A stretch of 9,128 nucleotides of DNA from Planctomycetota bacterium (GTDB taxonomy: Bacteria > Planctomycetota > Brocadiia > Brocadiales > Brocadiaceae): assembly GCA_023261465.1 (NCBI GenBank), contig JAHFOW010000055.1, positions 1 through 9,128 on the forward strand, read 5' to 3'. Positions 1 to 7,300 of this stretch are shown here, piece after piece (positions within the stretch are counted from its first letter, which is position 1; each line of letters begins with the position of its first letter). The translations under genes were made by a program, and so were the position numbers. A model generated the notes under the pieces. It had not been told where the DNA came from, did not search any database, and worked only from the letters and a program-made list of their open reading frames with translations.

Positions 1-93
1 ATAAGCGACGCGGAATTGAATGAGTTAAATTTAAAGCAAGCGCAATTTCACGGCGAATGGAATTACGCGCTCTTTCCGCAACGAAGGAAATAA
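1..93 (+). CDS. ISAzo13-like transposase, C-terminal end only (cut by window edge)
   Basis: The first 30 codons are open from the window edge and end at TAA (91-93). The peptide closes with FHGEWNYALFPQRRK. An 'H-x-x-W-N-Y-x-x-x-P' ending is what I recall for ISAzo13-family DDE transposases, whose C-termini finish shortly after a W-N-Y-T-I-x-P motif. The rest of the gene lies to the left of the window, so neither the catalytic residues nor the total length can be judged. It is the only protein-coding piece here on the plus strand, and it converges with the SIR2 gene. The family call rests on a short motif from memory. It could belong to another DDE transposase family, or be the tail of an already broken copy. 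Confidence 0.55.
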   Translation: MSDAELNELNLKQAQFHGEWNYALFPQRRK

Positions 94-130
94 TGGTCAA
101 GTTATTTTCACGTGACTCCTTAGGCATATT
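94..130 (+). mobile_element. Probable terminal segment of the ISAzo13-like element
   Basis: Immediately after the transposase stop codon comes GTCAAGTTATTTTCACGTGA and a CTCCTTAGG stretch (about 95-125). Insertion-sequence ends usually lie within a few tens of bases of the transposase stop, so the right end of the element probably falls here. The opposite end is outside the window, so the terminal inverted repeat and target duplication cannot be checked and the exact boundary is a guess. Confidence 0.25.
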
Positions 131-158
131 TGTATATTTCTATCCATACAATTTTTAT

Positions 159-179
159 GTAGGGCAGTCATCGCCTGCC
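159..179 (+). repeat. Hairpin repeat, copy A
   Basis: Reading plus, GTAGGG starts a 21-base unit with stem arms GGCAG (163-167) and CTGCC (175-179) around a 7-base loop containing CATCG. It matches copy B (333 down to 313, minus strand) at 17 of 21 positions. Two of the four differences keep the stem paired: C-G becomes T-A, and A-T becomes G-T. That pattern suggests a conserved structured repeat of the REP/BIME kind rather than a chance match. Confidence 0.45.
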
Positions 180-312
180 AGATCAAACCCATCAATATGA
201 TGCAAGGCAAGCATGGCCTCCCATTACCATAATCCGCTCAATGTCAAAATCGTTCCATCCATTTCATTCATCCCACATCTGTACAAATTACCCATATAAA
301 TCAGAAATACAT

Positions 313-334
313 GGTAGGCGATGCCCACCCTACC
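313..334 (-). repeat. Hairpin repeat, copy B (inverted relative to copy A)
   Basis: On the minus strand the unit begins GGTAGGGTGGGCATCG and closes with CCTACC. The arms GGTGGG and CCTACC pair with one G-T wobble. The plus-strand reading, with GGCGATGCCCACCC at its core, resembles a GC-rich dispersed repeat I recall from IS-rich genomes. Together with copy A it forms an inverted pair about 130 bases apart. Whether the Y1 transposase at the right end of the window acts on this family cannot be told from the sequence. Confidence 0.5.
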
Positions 335-442
335 TGGCTTTCCTATCATCCGTCTTGTCATGGGGAGAAGAAAGCATAATTGATTTTTGTTGTCAATATA
401 TTAATCACTAATCAAGGTGTGACCCCCCGTTTCTGAACGCCT

Positions 443-501
443 CCCTAACGATTAAAATCAGCGAGGCGGTTTACCACATCCGCCGGGTTATTTTGTTAGG
501 C
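443..501 (-). other. Integron attC-like recombination site candidate
   Basis: The segment folds end to end. Outer arms are CCTAAC (444-449) and GTTAGG (495-500), next AAAAT (454-458) and ATTTT (490-494), then GGCGG (465-469) and CCGCC (480-484), around a 10-base loop. Read on the minus strand, which is the coding strand of the SIR2 and Argonaute genes, it starts GCCTAAC (a perfect RYYYAAC inverse core). It ends GTTAGGG, which is six of seven positions of the GTTRRRY core. Unpaired internal bases on one side and a length near 59 bases fit short attC sites. It lies about 110 bases downstream of the SIR2 stop, where a cassette attC would sit. No integrase gene or second site is visible, so a simple hairpin or another mobile-element end remains possible. 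Confidence 0.35.
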
Positions 502-528
502 TCTCAACCCCCTCAATAATTGAATTTT

Positions 529-560
529 GAAGGTTTGACACTATTGACCCTGAGACCTTC
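529..560. repeat. Imperfect inverted repeat downstream of SIR2
   Basis: GAAGGTTT (529-536) and AGACCTTC (553-560) pair at seven of eight positions with a 16-base loop. It lies about 50 bases past the SIR2 stop codon. No T-run follows on the minus strand, so it is not a standard intrinsic terminator, though it could slow transcription or mark an element end. Confidence 0.25.
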
Positions 561-611
561 CTTAATTCATGTAGACGCAAACACCTTTTTGCTTTGACAT
601 TGCAAGAGTGA

Positions 612-1808
612 TTATTGAAATACCTTTTCTTCGCCTTCGGTTTCTTCCAATTCCTTTTTCAAAAGTGCTGCACTGTTGGCAAAATATTCAGCGTAAAACT
701 GCAAAGCAGTTTTTGAAATGAGTTTAATTCTCTCTGGGCTAATCTGCCGAAAGTTGATGATGTCATTAATTGACTTGCTATCCTGAATTAATTTTAATTC
801 CTCTGTAAACTCTCTGGTTGTTTGTTTTGTTCTTCTAGGGTCAGGGTCAACAACTAATAACTTCTTCGGCTTATCTTCATCAGTGTTTTGGCTCAACTGC
901 TGAATCAATAGGTTGTTGATGTATTTATCGTGGAAGCTGTAACCGATGACAACGAAAATAGTTGCTTCCTCTAACTTTTGCCTGAAGTTGCTGAGGATGT
1001 AAAGAAAAGGGTCAAACGAAAGCATCTTGGAGTAAGAACCGAAAATGATGAGTGGTTCTCTGCCATCGTCAATACTTTCTTTGATTGAAATTTCTTCTGA
1101 TGCCAGATTGTATTCCCAATCAATTGAACCGTGCAGTTTGTAAAGATTGATTTTTGTCGGGCTTAACTCATTGTTGAAATCAGCAGCCCAGTATCTCATT
1201 TGATTTTCCGAAATGTTTTTCTCTGAAAAACCATTATCAAGAATTTTTACGGTGGCTGTATTAAATACCTGTTCAAAAATCAAATCGTAATTCAGAGAAA
1301 AGAGATTCACTTTAATATTCTCTGATTGATTCAGCATTTCCCTGATGGGTTTCAAATATTTTTCTGCTTTCTCATTATCAAACTGTGTCCAAGCTTTTAC
1401 CAGTTGCAGCGTGACAAAATCTTTGAAGTGTTCAAACACCTTTCCGCTTTTTAATTCCCACTTCAATATTTTATCGTTCCAATTTCCGATTAAGGGATAA
1501 GGAATGATAAACTCTTTATCAATCAACTGGCGAAGCACCATTACGAAATCTTCAATGTTCACATAGGCACTGCTACTAACAGAAGAATCTTTCATTGTGG
1601 CCTGATACTTTAAACTCGCCAAAATGAAATGATAAATTTCATTAAAGTCCTCTTTGTAGGTGATGAAATCTTTTTCGGAGGCAGTGAGGTTGTTGATTGC
1701 TTCTTTCAATGAGGTCAGCATTTCACTGGACAGTTTGCAGCCCGCATCCTTTGAAGCTCCAGCTCCAAGTAGAAACACAACTTTTTTAAAAACTTCATTC
1801 AGCATCAT
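612..1808 (-). CDS. SIR2-domain effector protein partnered with prokaryotic Argonaute
   Basis: This 398-residue protein is probably an NAD+-consuming effector. Near the N-terminus is the nucleotide-binding loop LLGAGASKDAG (GAGAS at 15-19). Then comes SLNYDLIFE, with the expected catalytic Asn at 173, LHGSIDW with the catalytic His at 226, and VIGYSFHDKYINNLL (about 287-301). These are the SIR2-like motifs of defence NADases such as ThsA, DSR2 and Argonaute-linked SIR2 proteins. No zinc-binding Cys cluster of a deacetylase sirtuin is seen. The SIR2 fold takes up most of the chain. The last 100 residues, ending in an acidic tail, are too short for the APAZ domain of short-pAgo partners. ATG at 1808 is chosen because it overlaps the Argonaute stop (ATGA). 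An in-frame TTG at 1817 would add three residues. There is no clear Shine-Dalgarno site, so coupled translation is likely. The NADase activity is inferred from motifs and family. Confidence 0.85.
   Translation of the reverse strand: MMLNEVFKKVVFLLGAGASKDAGCKLSSEMLTSLKEAINNLTASEKDFITYKEDFNEIYHFILASLKYQATMKDSSVSSSAYVNIEDFVMVLRQLIDKEFIIPYPLIGNWNDKILKWELKSGKVFEHFKDFVTLQLVKAWTQFDNEKAEKYLKPIREMLNQSENIKVNLFSLNYDLIFEQVFNTATVKILDNGFSEKNISENQMRYWAADFNNELSPTKINLYKLHGSIDWEYNLASEEISIKESIDDGREPLIIFGSYSKMLSFDPFLYILSNFRQKLEEATIFVVIGYSFHDKYINNLLIQQLSQNTDEDKPKKLLVVDPDPRRTKQTTREFTEELKLIQDSKSINDIINFRQISPERIKLISKTALQFYAEYFANSAALLKKELEETEGEEKVFQ
1805..1808 (-). promoter_or_regulatory. ATGA stop-start overlap coupling Argonaute and SIR2 translation
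   Basis: The Argonaute stop TGA (1807-1805) shares bases with the SIR2 start ATG (1808-1806). The bases just upstream, TTTGGTTTCT, contain no purine-rich ribosome site. SIR2 is therefore probably translated by ribosomes finishing the Argonaute, which would tie effector dose to sensor dose. Confidence 0.7.
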
Positions 1809-3829
1809 AGAAACCAAAGTGAGTTACGGGCAAATGGTTCTAATTCTTTGTTGTTAAAATGTGCAATCATTTTAGCTACTAATTCAGAATACTCAATGGT
1901 GACTGGCTTATTGCGCTGTCGAACACTTTTCCAATACATCCGTGAAAACTGATACACCTGGTCAATCAGTTCTCTCACCACATTGTCGTCCTTAATCTTT
2001 TCGTAGTTGGAGGACTTGAATTTTATTTTTATAGGTAAAGGAAAACCATCAAGTCGTGTTCCTGTGTTGCGGGAATATCTTGTGTTATTGCAAAGAATAA
2101 ATTCGTTCCACTTCGTTTTGATAAATGTTCCGCTTTGCGGCATCTTGCCGTCAAAGGAACTATCAAACAAAACATAGTCCTTACTCTCAGTATCGTTGAT
2201 TGTTACAACCACATAAGGCAAACTGAGATTGAGATGTTCTAACACTTCTCTAATAGGTTCTTCTTCTTCCCAACTCATGTTTTTGTAGTAGTGAATCACT
2301 AACCTTTCGCAACCTGTGTTCTCTTCAATGTATTCTTCAATGCTTTGTTTGATTGAATTTGCCAATGCAGCAGTGTTGCCACTTTCAAAAGCATTGAATC
2401 CTTTGAAGCTGCCATCATTCTTAAAACAAAATGCGTTACCGATGAATCTGTTTCTTACAACCATTGAACGGTCTGCACCTATGCCAACGACCAAATCATT
2501 TTTGATTGGTCTGTATAATCTCCAAGGGATCCCGCCAAGTTTTGCGAGCAATGCAATGGCAATGTTCGGAAGGAAATAATTGAATGATGGATTGTTTATG
2601 TTGTGGCTGTAAATAACCTGTGATGTGATTCCGTGATGCAGCAATAATTCTTTCAGGCGGTAATACACCGCATCGATTTCTTCATCTGCTGTGTCCTTCT
2701 TAATTCGTGAAATGTATAAAGCTGCATAGATGGTGTTCTGGTCAAACTGCAAATTCCCAATGGATGCAGTAATTTCCGGAATTGGATTATTGGCTGTGAA
2801 TCGCATTGACCTTGCTGTGTCAATCTCAAATTGAATTTTAACAAATGATTCCAAGCCTGGAAAACTTTTGTAGCCCTTCTTCAGGTAGGAGTATACCTTG
2901 TTTGCTAATTCCTTGTCCTCTTCGTGAAAAATGAAAATGAACTTTATTGGCTTATCGGGAGGGGGTGCTTGTAACGGTCCGTATTCTTTTAGTCCGATGT
3001 AGGGAATGAAATTTTTCTGGTTGTTGCCGAATAAAAGAAGATTGCTGTCCTCTGTTGTTTGCTTTATCTTTTCATCATAGGGTTTATAAAAACCCGTTTC
3101 AAAAATTTTGATACACTCACCAATAACAGCGTCTTTCAGATGGTCATTATAAAATTGGTGGATGAGGTCGTAATATTTCTTGTATTTGTTCTCTGAATAG
3201 TTTCTGCCTGTATCAAGATTCAGAATTCTTTTAATATCCCTTTTAAGTATCGGATAAATATTTGTTCGGTCTGCTTGTTCTTCTACACTCAGCAACTTGA
3301 ATTTTGTGATTCTATCCTGGTACTTCACCCTGCCTAAATGAGCGGGTTCTAACAGTGTTGCCGATAAACTCCTGCTGAGAATGAAAGAATCTCCATCATA
3401 GGAAACAAGCAAACTTGTTCCTTCAATTAAATCATTATTGTCAATGCGGAGTGTGAATTTGTTGTATCTCCTGAAATCGTTGTTGTGAACTGATGTGTCT
3501 TCCAACCACACTTCCGTATCCCTAATGAAATTGCGGTTGGTGAGAATGTTCTGATTGAGGAAGTGGTCAAAAAGAATTTTGTTGAAATAGTGTTTAGCAA
3601 ATCTTTTGTTCTCAAAAAGATTTACAGGAATAGGTTTGTCGCCTTCCTGCGGGGTTATTGTCCACCACGCAAATTTTTCTAACGATTCTTTGGTTTCAGC
3701 GGGAAAACTTTTTGGCAATTCATTTTTGTAAATGCGATAGTATCCAGCCTTCTCTGAAGTTGCAAAGCCAATGCTAACCTTTTCTTTCAGGATGTTGAAC
3801 GGTAGAATATTTATTTTATATTCACTCAT
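1805..3829 (-). CDS. Catalytically inactive prokaryotic Argonaute (long-B-like), nucleic-acid-guided sensor
   Basis: The 674-residue protein has an N/L1-like region (about 1-165, with LLVSYDG at 141-147), a region too short for a full PAZ (about 165-265), and an L2 motif GLKEYGP (279-285). MID (about 295-440) and PIWI (about 440-674) follow. The MID 5'-phosphate pocket looks complete: Y389, K393, Q404 and K430, with spacings like those in AfPiwi and RsAgo, followed by LGGIPW. The PIWI first catalytic Asp is replaced (VVGIGADRS, Gly451 in its place). The second is also lost (VIHYYK, Tyr515 where Asp is expected), so slicing is unlikely. The C-terminus NSLWFL is the usual hydrophobic pAgo ending. 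The length exceeds short pAgos (roughly 450-500 aa). With a separate SIR2 gene, this fits the inactive long-B group that triggers an effector after guide-target binding. The gene is AT-rich and has no Shine-Dalgarno site. Subgroup placement is inference. Confidence 0.85.
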   Translation of the reverse strand: MSEYKINILPFNILKEKVSIGFATSEKAGYYRIYKNELPKSFPAETKESLEKFAWWTITPQEGDKPIPVNLFENKRFAKHYFNKILFDHFLNQNILTNRNFIRDTEVWLEDTSVHNNDFRRYNKFTLRIDNNDLIEGTSLLVSYDGDSFILSRSLSATLLEPAHLGRVKYQDRITKFKLLSVEEQADRTNIYPILKRDIKRILNLDTGRNYSENKYKKYYDLIHQFYNDHLKDAVIGECIKIFETGFYKPYDEKIKQTTEDSNLLLFGNNQKNFIPYIGLKEYGPLQAPPPDKPIKFIFIFHEEDKELANKVYSYLKKGYKSFPGLESFVKIQFEIDTARSMRFTANNPIPEITASIGNLQFDQNTIYAALYISRIKKDTADEEIDAVYYRLKELLLHHGITSQVIYSHNINNPSFNYFLPNIAIALLAKLGGIPWRLYRPIKNDLVVGIGADRSMVVRNRFIGNAFCFKNDGSFKGFNAFESGNTAALANSIKQSIEEYIEENTGCERLVIHYYKNMSWEEEEPIREVLEHLNLSLPYVVVTINDTESKDYVLFDSSFDGKMPQSGTFIKTKWNEFILCNNTRYSRNTGTRLDGFPLPIKIKFKSSNYEKIKDDNVVRELIDQVYQFSRMYWKSVRQRNKPVTIEYSELVAKMIAHFNNKELEPFARNSLWFL

Positions 3830-3835
3830 TTGAAT

Positions 3836-3870
3836 ATATTATTTCTATGCCACTCCAAGTTTTACATCAA
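3836..3870 (-). promoter_or_regulatory. Possible promoter of the Argonaute-SIR2 operon
   Basis: On the minus strand TTGATG (3870-3865) and TAGAAA (3847-3842) are 17 bases apart, each matching the sigma-70 consensus at four of six positions. An AT-rich TAATAT follows at 3841-3836. Transcription would begin only a few bases before the ATG at 3829, giving an almost leaderless message, which agrees with the absence of a Shine-Dalgarno site. Read-through from the HNH region is an alternative. Confidence 0.25.
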
Positions 3871-3885
3871 CGGATAAAATTTTCC

Positions 3886-4104
3886 TTATGGTGGCAACAT
3901 AATTTCTTGCCCTTCAAAGATACGAATACTGTAATTGGTTACTTCTTCTTTAAAGGTTTTTGAAACAACTACTTTGTAGTTGTTATCAATCGCAATTAAA
4001 CCTCTGTCAAAAGCCCGATGCAAGTTTGGAAACAAAGCAATTCCGTTTGTAATTGTATCATAATAGCTTTCGCCAAGCGGAATAATGTGGCAAGCATCAA
4101 CCAT
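3886..4104 (-). pseudogene. HNH endonuclease, 5'-truncated C-terminal fragment
   Basis: The 72 residues hold a recognisable HNH_2/McrA-like nuclease core: DACHIIPLGESYYDT, then TNGIALFPNLHRAFDRG. His6, Asn20 and His29 are the expected H-N-H residues, followed by a short beta tail. Proteins of this type normally carry a further one to two hundred residues before the nuclease core. Here the frame reaches a stop just upstream, inside the element-end-like sequence at 4108-4128, so the front of the gene is missing. No further part of it is found in the window. The ATG at 4104 is merely the first Met of the surviving frame. The fragment is 56 bases from the Argonaute start and equally AT-rich, so it probably entered with the same island. 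Whether it is still translated is unknown. Confidence 0.6.
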
Positions 4105-4107
4105 TGG

Positions 4108-4128
4108 AATTAGGGACAGACACTATTT
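4108..4128 (-). repeat. Imperfect palindrome at the HNH breakpoint (mobile-element end candidate)
   Basis: On the minus strand AAATAG and CTAATT flank TGTCTGTCC, and five of six arm positions pair. From memory, similar 'AGTGTCTGTCCCTA' sequences occur next to transposase genes in many genomes; I cannot check this here. It lies exactly where the HNH frame loses its upstream part, so it may be the end of the element that cut the gene. Confidence 0.35.
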
Positions 4129-4231
4129 ATTCCTGCTTTTGTTTCTTCGGCATGCCTCTTGGCAAGACACTTAATATTCTACCTAGCTTTCTACCTACTT
4201 CATAAAGTAATATATCCTTAAAACCCAACAT
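4127..4231 (-). pseudogene. 34-codon ORF, possible C-terminal remnant of a transposase
   Basis: ATG at 4231 opens a 34-residue frame ending at TAA (4127-4129), with a stop codon directly before the ATG. The peptide is basic and ends LPRGMPKKQKQE. A Pro-Arg-Gly-x-Pro-Lys-Lys ending resembles the basic tails of some Y1 (REP-associated) transposases. The element-end-like palindrome follows immediately, as would be expected after a transposase gene. There is no clear ribosome site. This may be the scar of an element inserted between the pyruvate carboxylase and the HNH gene. An independent small protein cannot be excluded. Confidence 0.3.
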
Positions 4232-4254
4232 CTATTTTTATCTTTATTCTATAA

Positions 4255-4303
4255 ATGCCAGCATATTATCGTATGGCATAGCGCATGTCAAGCCGTAATC
4301 GGC
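4255..4303 (-). terminator. Hairpins after pyruvate carboxylase, possible terminator
   Basis: Two stems follow the stop codon on the minus strand. The first is GCCG-ATTA-CGGC (4303-4292), directly after the gene. The second is ATGCCA/TGGCAT (4279-4274 with 4260-4255), about 30 bases downstream. Neither has a proper T-run, so if they end transcription they do so weakly or with help from Rho. Confidence 0.3.
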
Positions 4304-4307
4304 ATAA

Positions 4308-7300
4308 TTACTTGTAGACGATCAGCAAATCCCCGGCCTCCACACAATCTTTTGCCTTCACCAGCACCTGGCCAATTTCGCCGTCGTGTTCGGTATATAT
4401 GGTCGCTTCCATTTTCATGGCCTCCATGATCAGGAGCGGGTCGTTTTTGGCGACCTTCCTATCGACTGCCACTTTCACGTTGACGATCATGCCCGGCATG
4501 GGTGCGCCGACGTGTTTGATGTTTCCTTCTTCCGCACGGGGACGCCGGATTACCGAGGCAGCCACCTTGCGATTGGCGATGACGACTTCGCGCGGCTGGC
4601 CGTTCAGTTCGAAGAAGATGGTGCAGTTCCCTTCCACATTTGGCGGGCTTATGGCTATCAGTTTGAAAATCAGGCTCTTTCCTTCCTCAATGTCTATGGT
4701 GACTTCCTCATTCATGGGCAGTCCATAGAAGAATACGTCCGTGGGGATGACGGAAACATCGTCGTATTTCTTTCGGTGCTCGGCGTACTGAATAAAGACG
4801 TCCGGATACATCAGGTAAGACATGAGTTCTTCGTTGGTGATGGTTCTGGATATTTTCGACTCCACTTCTTTCTTGATTTCTTCAAAATCCACTGGCGGCA
4901 GATTGGCGCCGGGCCGTTCCATGGAGGCAATCGCCCCGCGCAAAATTTTATCCTGCACGTCTTTCGGAAACCCTCCCGTTGGCTGGCCAAGACGTCCTTC
5001 AAAGAATTCAATGACGGAGTTGGGAAAAGAAATCTCCCGACCGCCGCTAACGATATCCTGCGCATTGATGTTGTTTGTTACCAGGAAGAGCGTCATATCT
5101 CCAACAACCTTCGAGGATGGAGTGACCTTCACAATGTCTCCAAAAAGGTGGTTGACGTCCGCATAGACGTCTGTGATTTCATGCCAGCGGTGTGCCAACC
5201 CCATGGAGTGTGCCTGCTGGAAAAGGTTGGTAAACTGACCGCCGGGGATTTCGTGGTGGTAGACCTCGGCAGTGCTTGCCTTCTGAATGGATTCAAACGG
5301 CGCATAATACTCCCTGACCACTTCCCAGTAGTCAGAGAGCAGCCCCAGCGCCTTGAAGTCCATGCCCGTGTCGCGTTCGTGGAAACGCAGCATTTCTACC
5401 AGGGTGTTCAGGTTGGGCTGTGACGTCAGTCCGGAAAGAGACCCCATAGCAACATCCACAATGTCCACGCCGGCTTCTGCGGCCTTTATAAGGGTGGCGA
5501 TCTGGCCGCCTGATGTGTCATGGGTGTGAAGGTGAATGGGAATTTTCAGTTCTGACTTCAATGCGCTCACCAGTTTATGGGCGGCATACGGTTTCAGGAG
5601 GCCTGCCATGTCCTTGATTGCCAGAATATGCGCCCCATGGCCTTCCAGTTCTTTTGCCATTTTCACGTAATAGTCCAGCGTGTACTTGGTCCGTTTCGGA
5701 TCCAGGAGATCTCCGGTGTAACAGATAGCGGCTTCACAGATGGCATTGGTTTCCAGCACGGCGTCCATCGCCACTTTCATGTTGGTAACCCAGTTCAGAG
5801 AGTCAAAGACACGGAACACATCTATACCGCTTTCCACCGCCTGTTTGATGAACTCCTTGACGACGTTGTCAGGGTAGTTGGTGTACCCGACGCCATTCGA
5901 GGCCCTGAGCAGCATCTGGAAAAGTATGTTGGGCGCCAGTTTTCGCATGGAGCGCAGGCGTTCCCAGGGACACTCTTTGAGGAATCTCATGGAGGTATCG
6001 AAGGTTGCTCCGCCCCACATTTCGATTGAAAAGAAATCGGCGTGGTTCCTGGAGTAGACCTCAATTATCTTCAGCATATCCATGGTTCTCATGCGGGTGG
6101 CCAGCAGGGACTGATGAGCATCGCGGAACGTCGTGTCCGTCAACAGGAGTTTTTTCTCTCTGAGGACGTGCCGGATAAATTTTTTCGGTCCCATTTCCAT
6201 AAGGAGATCCCGGTTGCCTTTGGGTCGTAGGTTTTTACTATCAACGGGCGGCACCGGTGCTTCACGGCGGCATATAGTTCCGGGCATTTCCTTAATAAGG
6301 GGATGGCCGTTGACCAGAACGTCTCCCATAAAACGCATGATGTGGGTAGCACGGTCCCTGCGGTGTGAAAAGCGGAATATCTCCCGATTTTCGTCAATGA
6401 AACGCGTAGTGCACGTGCCTTTCATGAAATCCCTGTGGTTGATCAGTTTAATGAGAAACGGGATATTGGTTTTCACACCGAGAATCCGAAACTCATGCAA
6501 CGCCCTGTCCATACGGTGCACTGCATCCTCAAAAGAGAGACCGGAAGCCGTTACCTTCACCAGCAGCGAGTCATAGTAAGGTGTTACGATGGCGCCGGAG
6601 AACGCCGTACCGGCGTCAAGGCGTATGCCCATCCCGCCAGCAGAGCGATAATGCTGGATGCGTCCGTAGTCCGGGATAAACTTGTTGGATGGGTCCTCCG
6701 TGGTAAGCCGGCACTGGAAGGCCGCGCAATTGATCTGAATCGTTTCCTGGTTCTGTATACGGATTTCAGGCGAGTTAAGGGAATAGCCTTCGCTGATTAA
6801 TATCTGCCTCTTCACCAGATCGAAACCGGTAATAGTTTCGGTGACGGTGTGTTCCACCTGAATTCTGGGATTGATTTCGATGAAGTAATATTTATTGGTT
6901 TCTGTGTCGAGAAGAAACTCCACGGTGCCTGCATTATCATAGTTTACCGATTTACATATTTTTACGGCTGCATCACAGATGCCCTGCCTGACGTCTTCGG
7001 CGAGGTTCTGCGCCGGGGCAATTTCAACAATCTTCTGGTGGCGCCTTTGAAGGGAACAGTCGCGTTCAAAGAGGTGTACAATATTATGGTGTTTGTCACC
7101 GAGAATCTGCACCTCAATATGGCGCGCCTTTTCGACGTATTTTTCTATGAAACACTCATCTGAACCGAAGGCCGCCATAGATTCACGCTGGGCCTCCTGA
7201 AGGCGATGGTTCAACTCCAGCTCACTGCGAACCACGCGCATGCCGCGACCGCCACCGCCATGGGCAGCCTTGATGATAACCGGATACCCCATTTTGGCGC

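Larger units (their letters stand above)
94..611. other. Gene-free region with repeats between the IS tail and the SIR2 gene
   Basis: No convincing coding region is present in these 518 bases. In order they hold the probable end of the left insertion sequence, two related hairpin repeats in opposite orientation (159-179 and 313-334), an attC-like palindrome (443-501), and a weaker hairpin (529-560) between that palindrome and the SIR2 stop codon. No intrinsic terminator with a T-run was found for SIR2. The stretch looks like a junction zone between mobile pieces rather than a promoter region, because the genes on both sides converge on it. Confidence 0.6.

Noticed and set aside
612..3829. SPARSA-type short pAgo with SIR2-APAZ
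   Set aside because: The Argonaute is about 180-220 residues longer than short pAgos and has N/L1 and L2-like segments, and the SIR2 protein has no space for APAZ. The long-B type fits better, though a tree is needed to settle it.
4223..4229. Second attC core (GTTGGGT on the minus strand) upstream of the HNH fragment
   Set aside because: It matches GTTRRRY, but no matching RYYYAAC arm or fold was found within attC distance, so it is a chance seven-base match.
4386..5423. 345-codon plus-strand open frame inside pyruvate carboxylase
   Set aside because: It lies wholly antisense to a gene with all catalytic motifs, and its translation shows no recognisable domain. Long antisense frames are common opposite GC-richer coding sequence.
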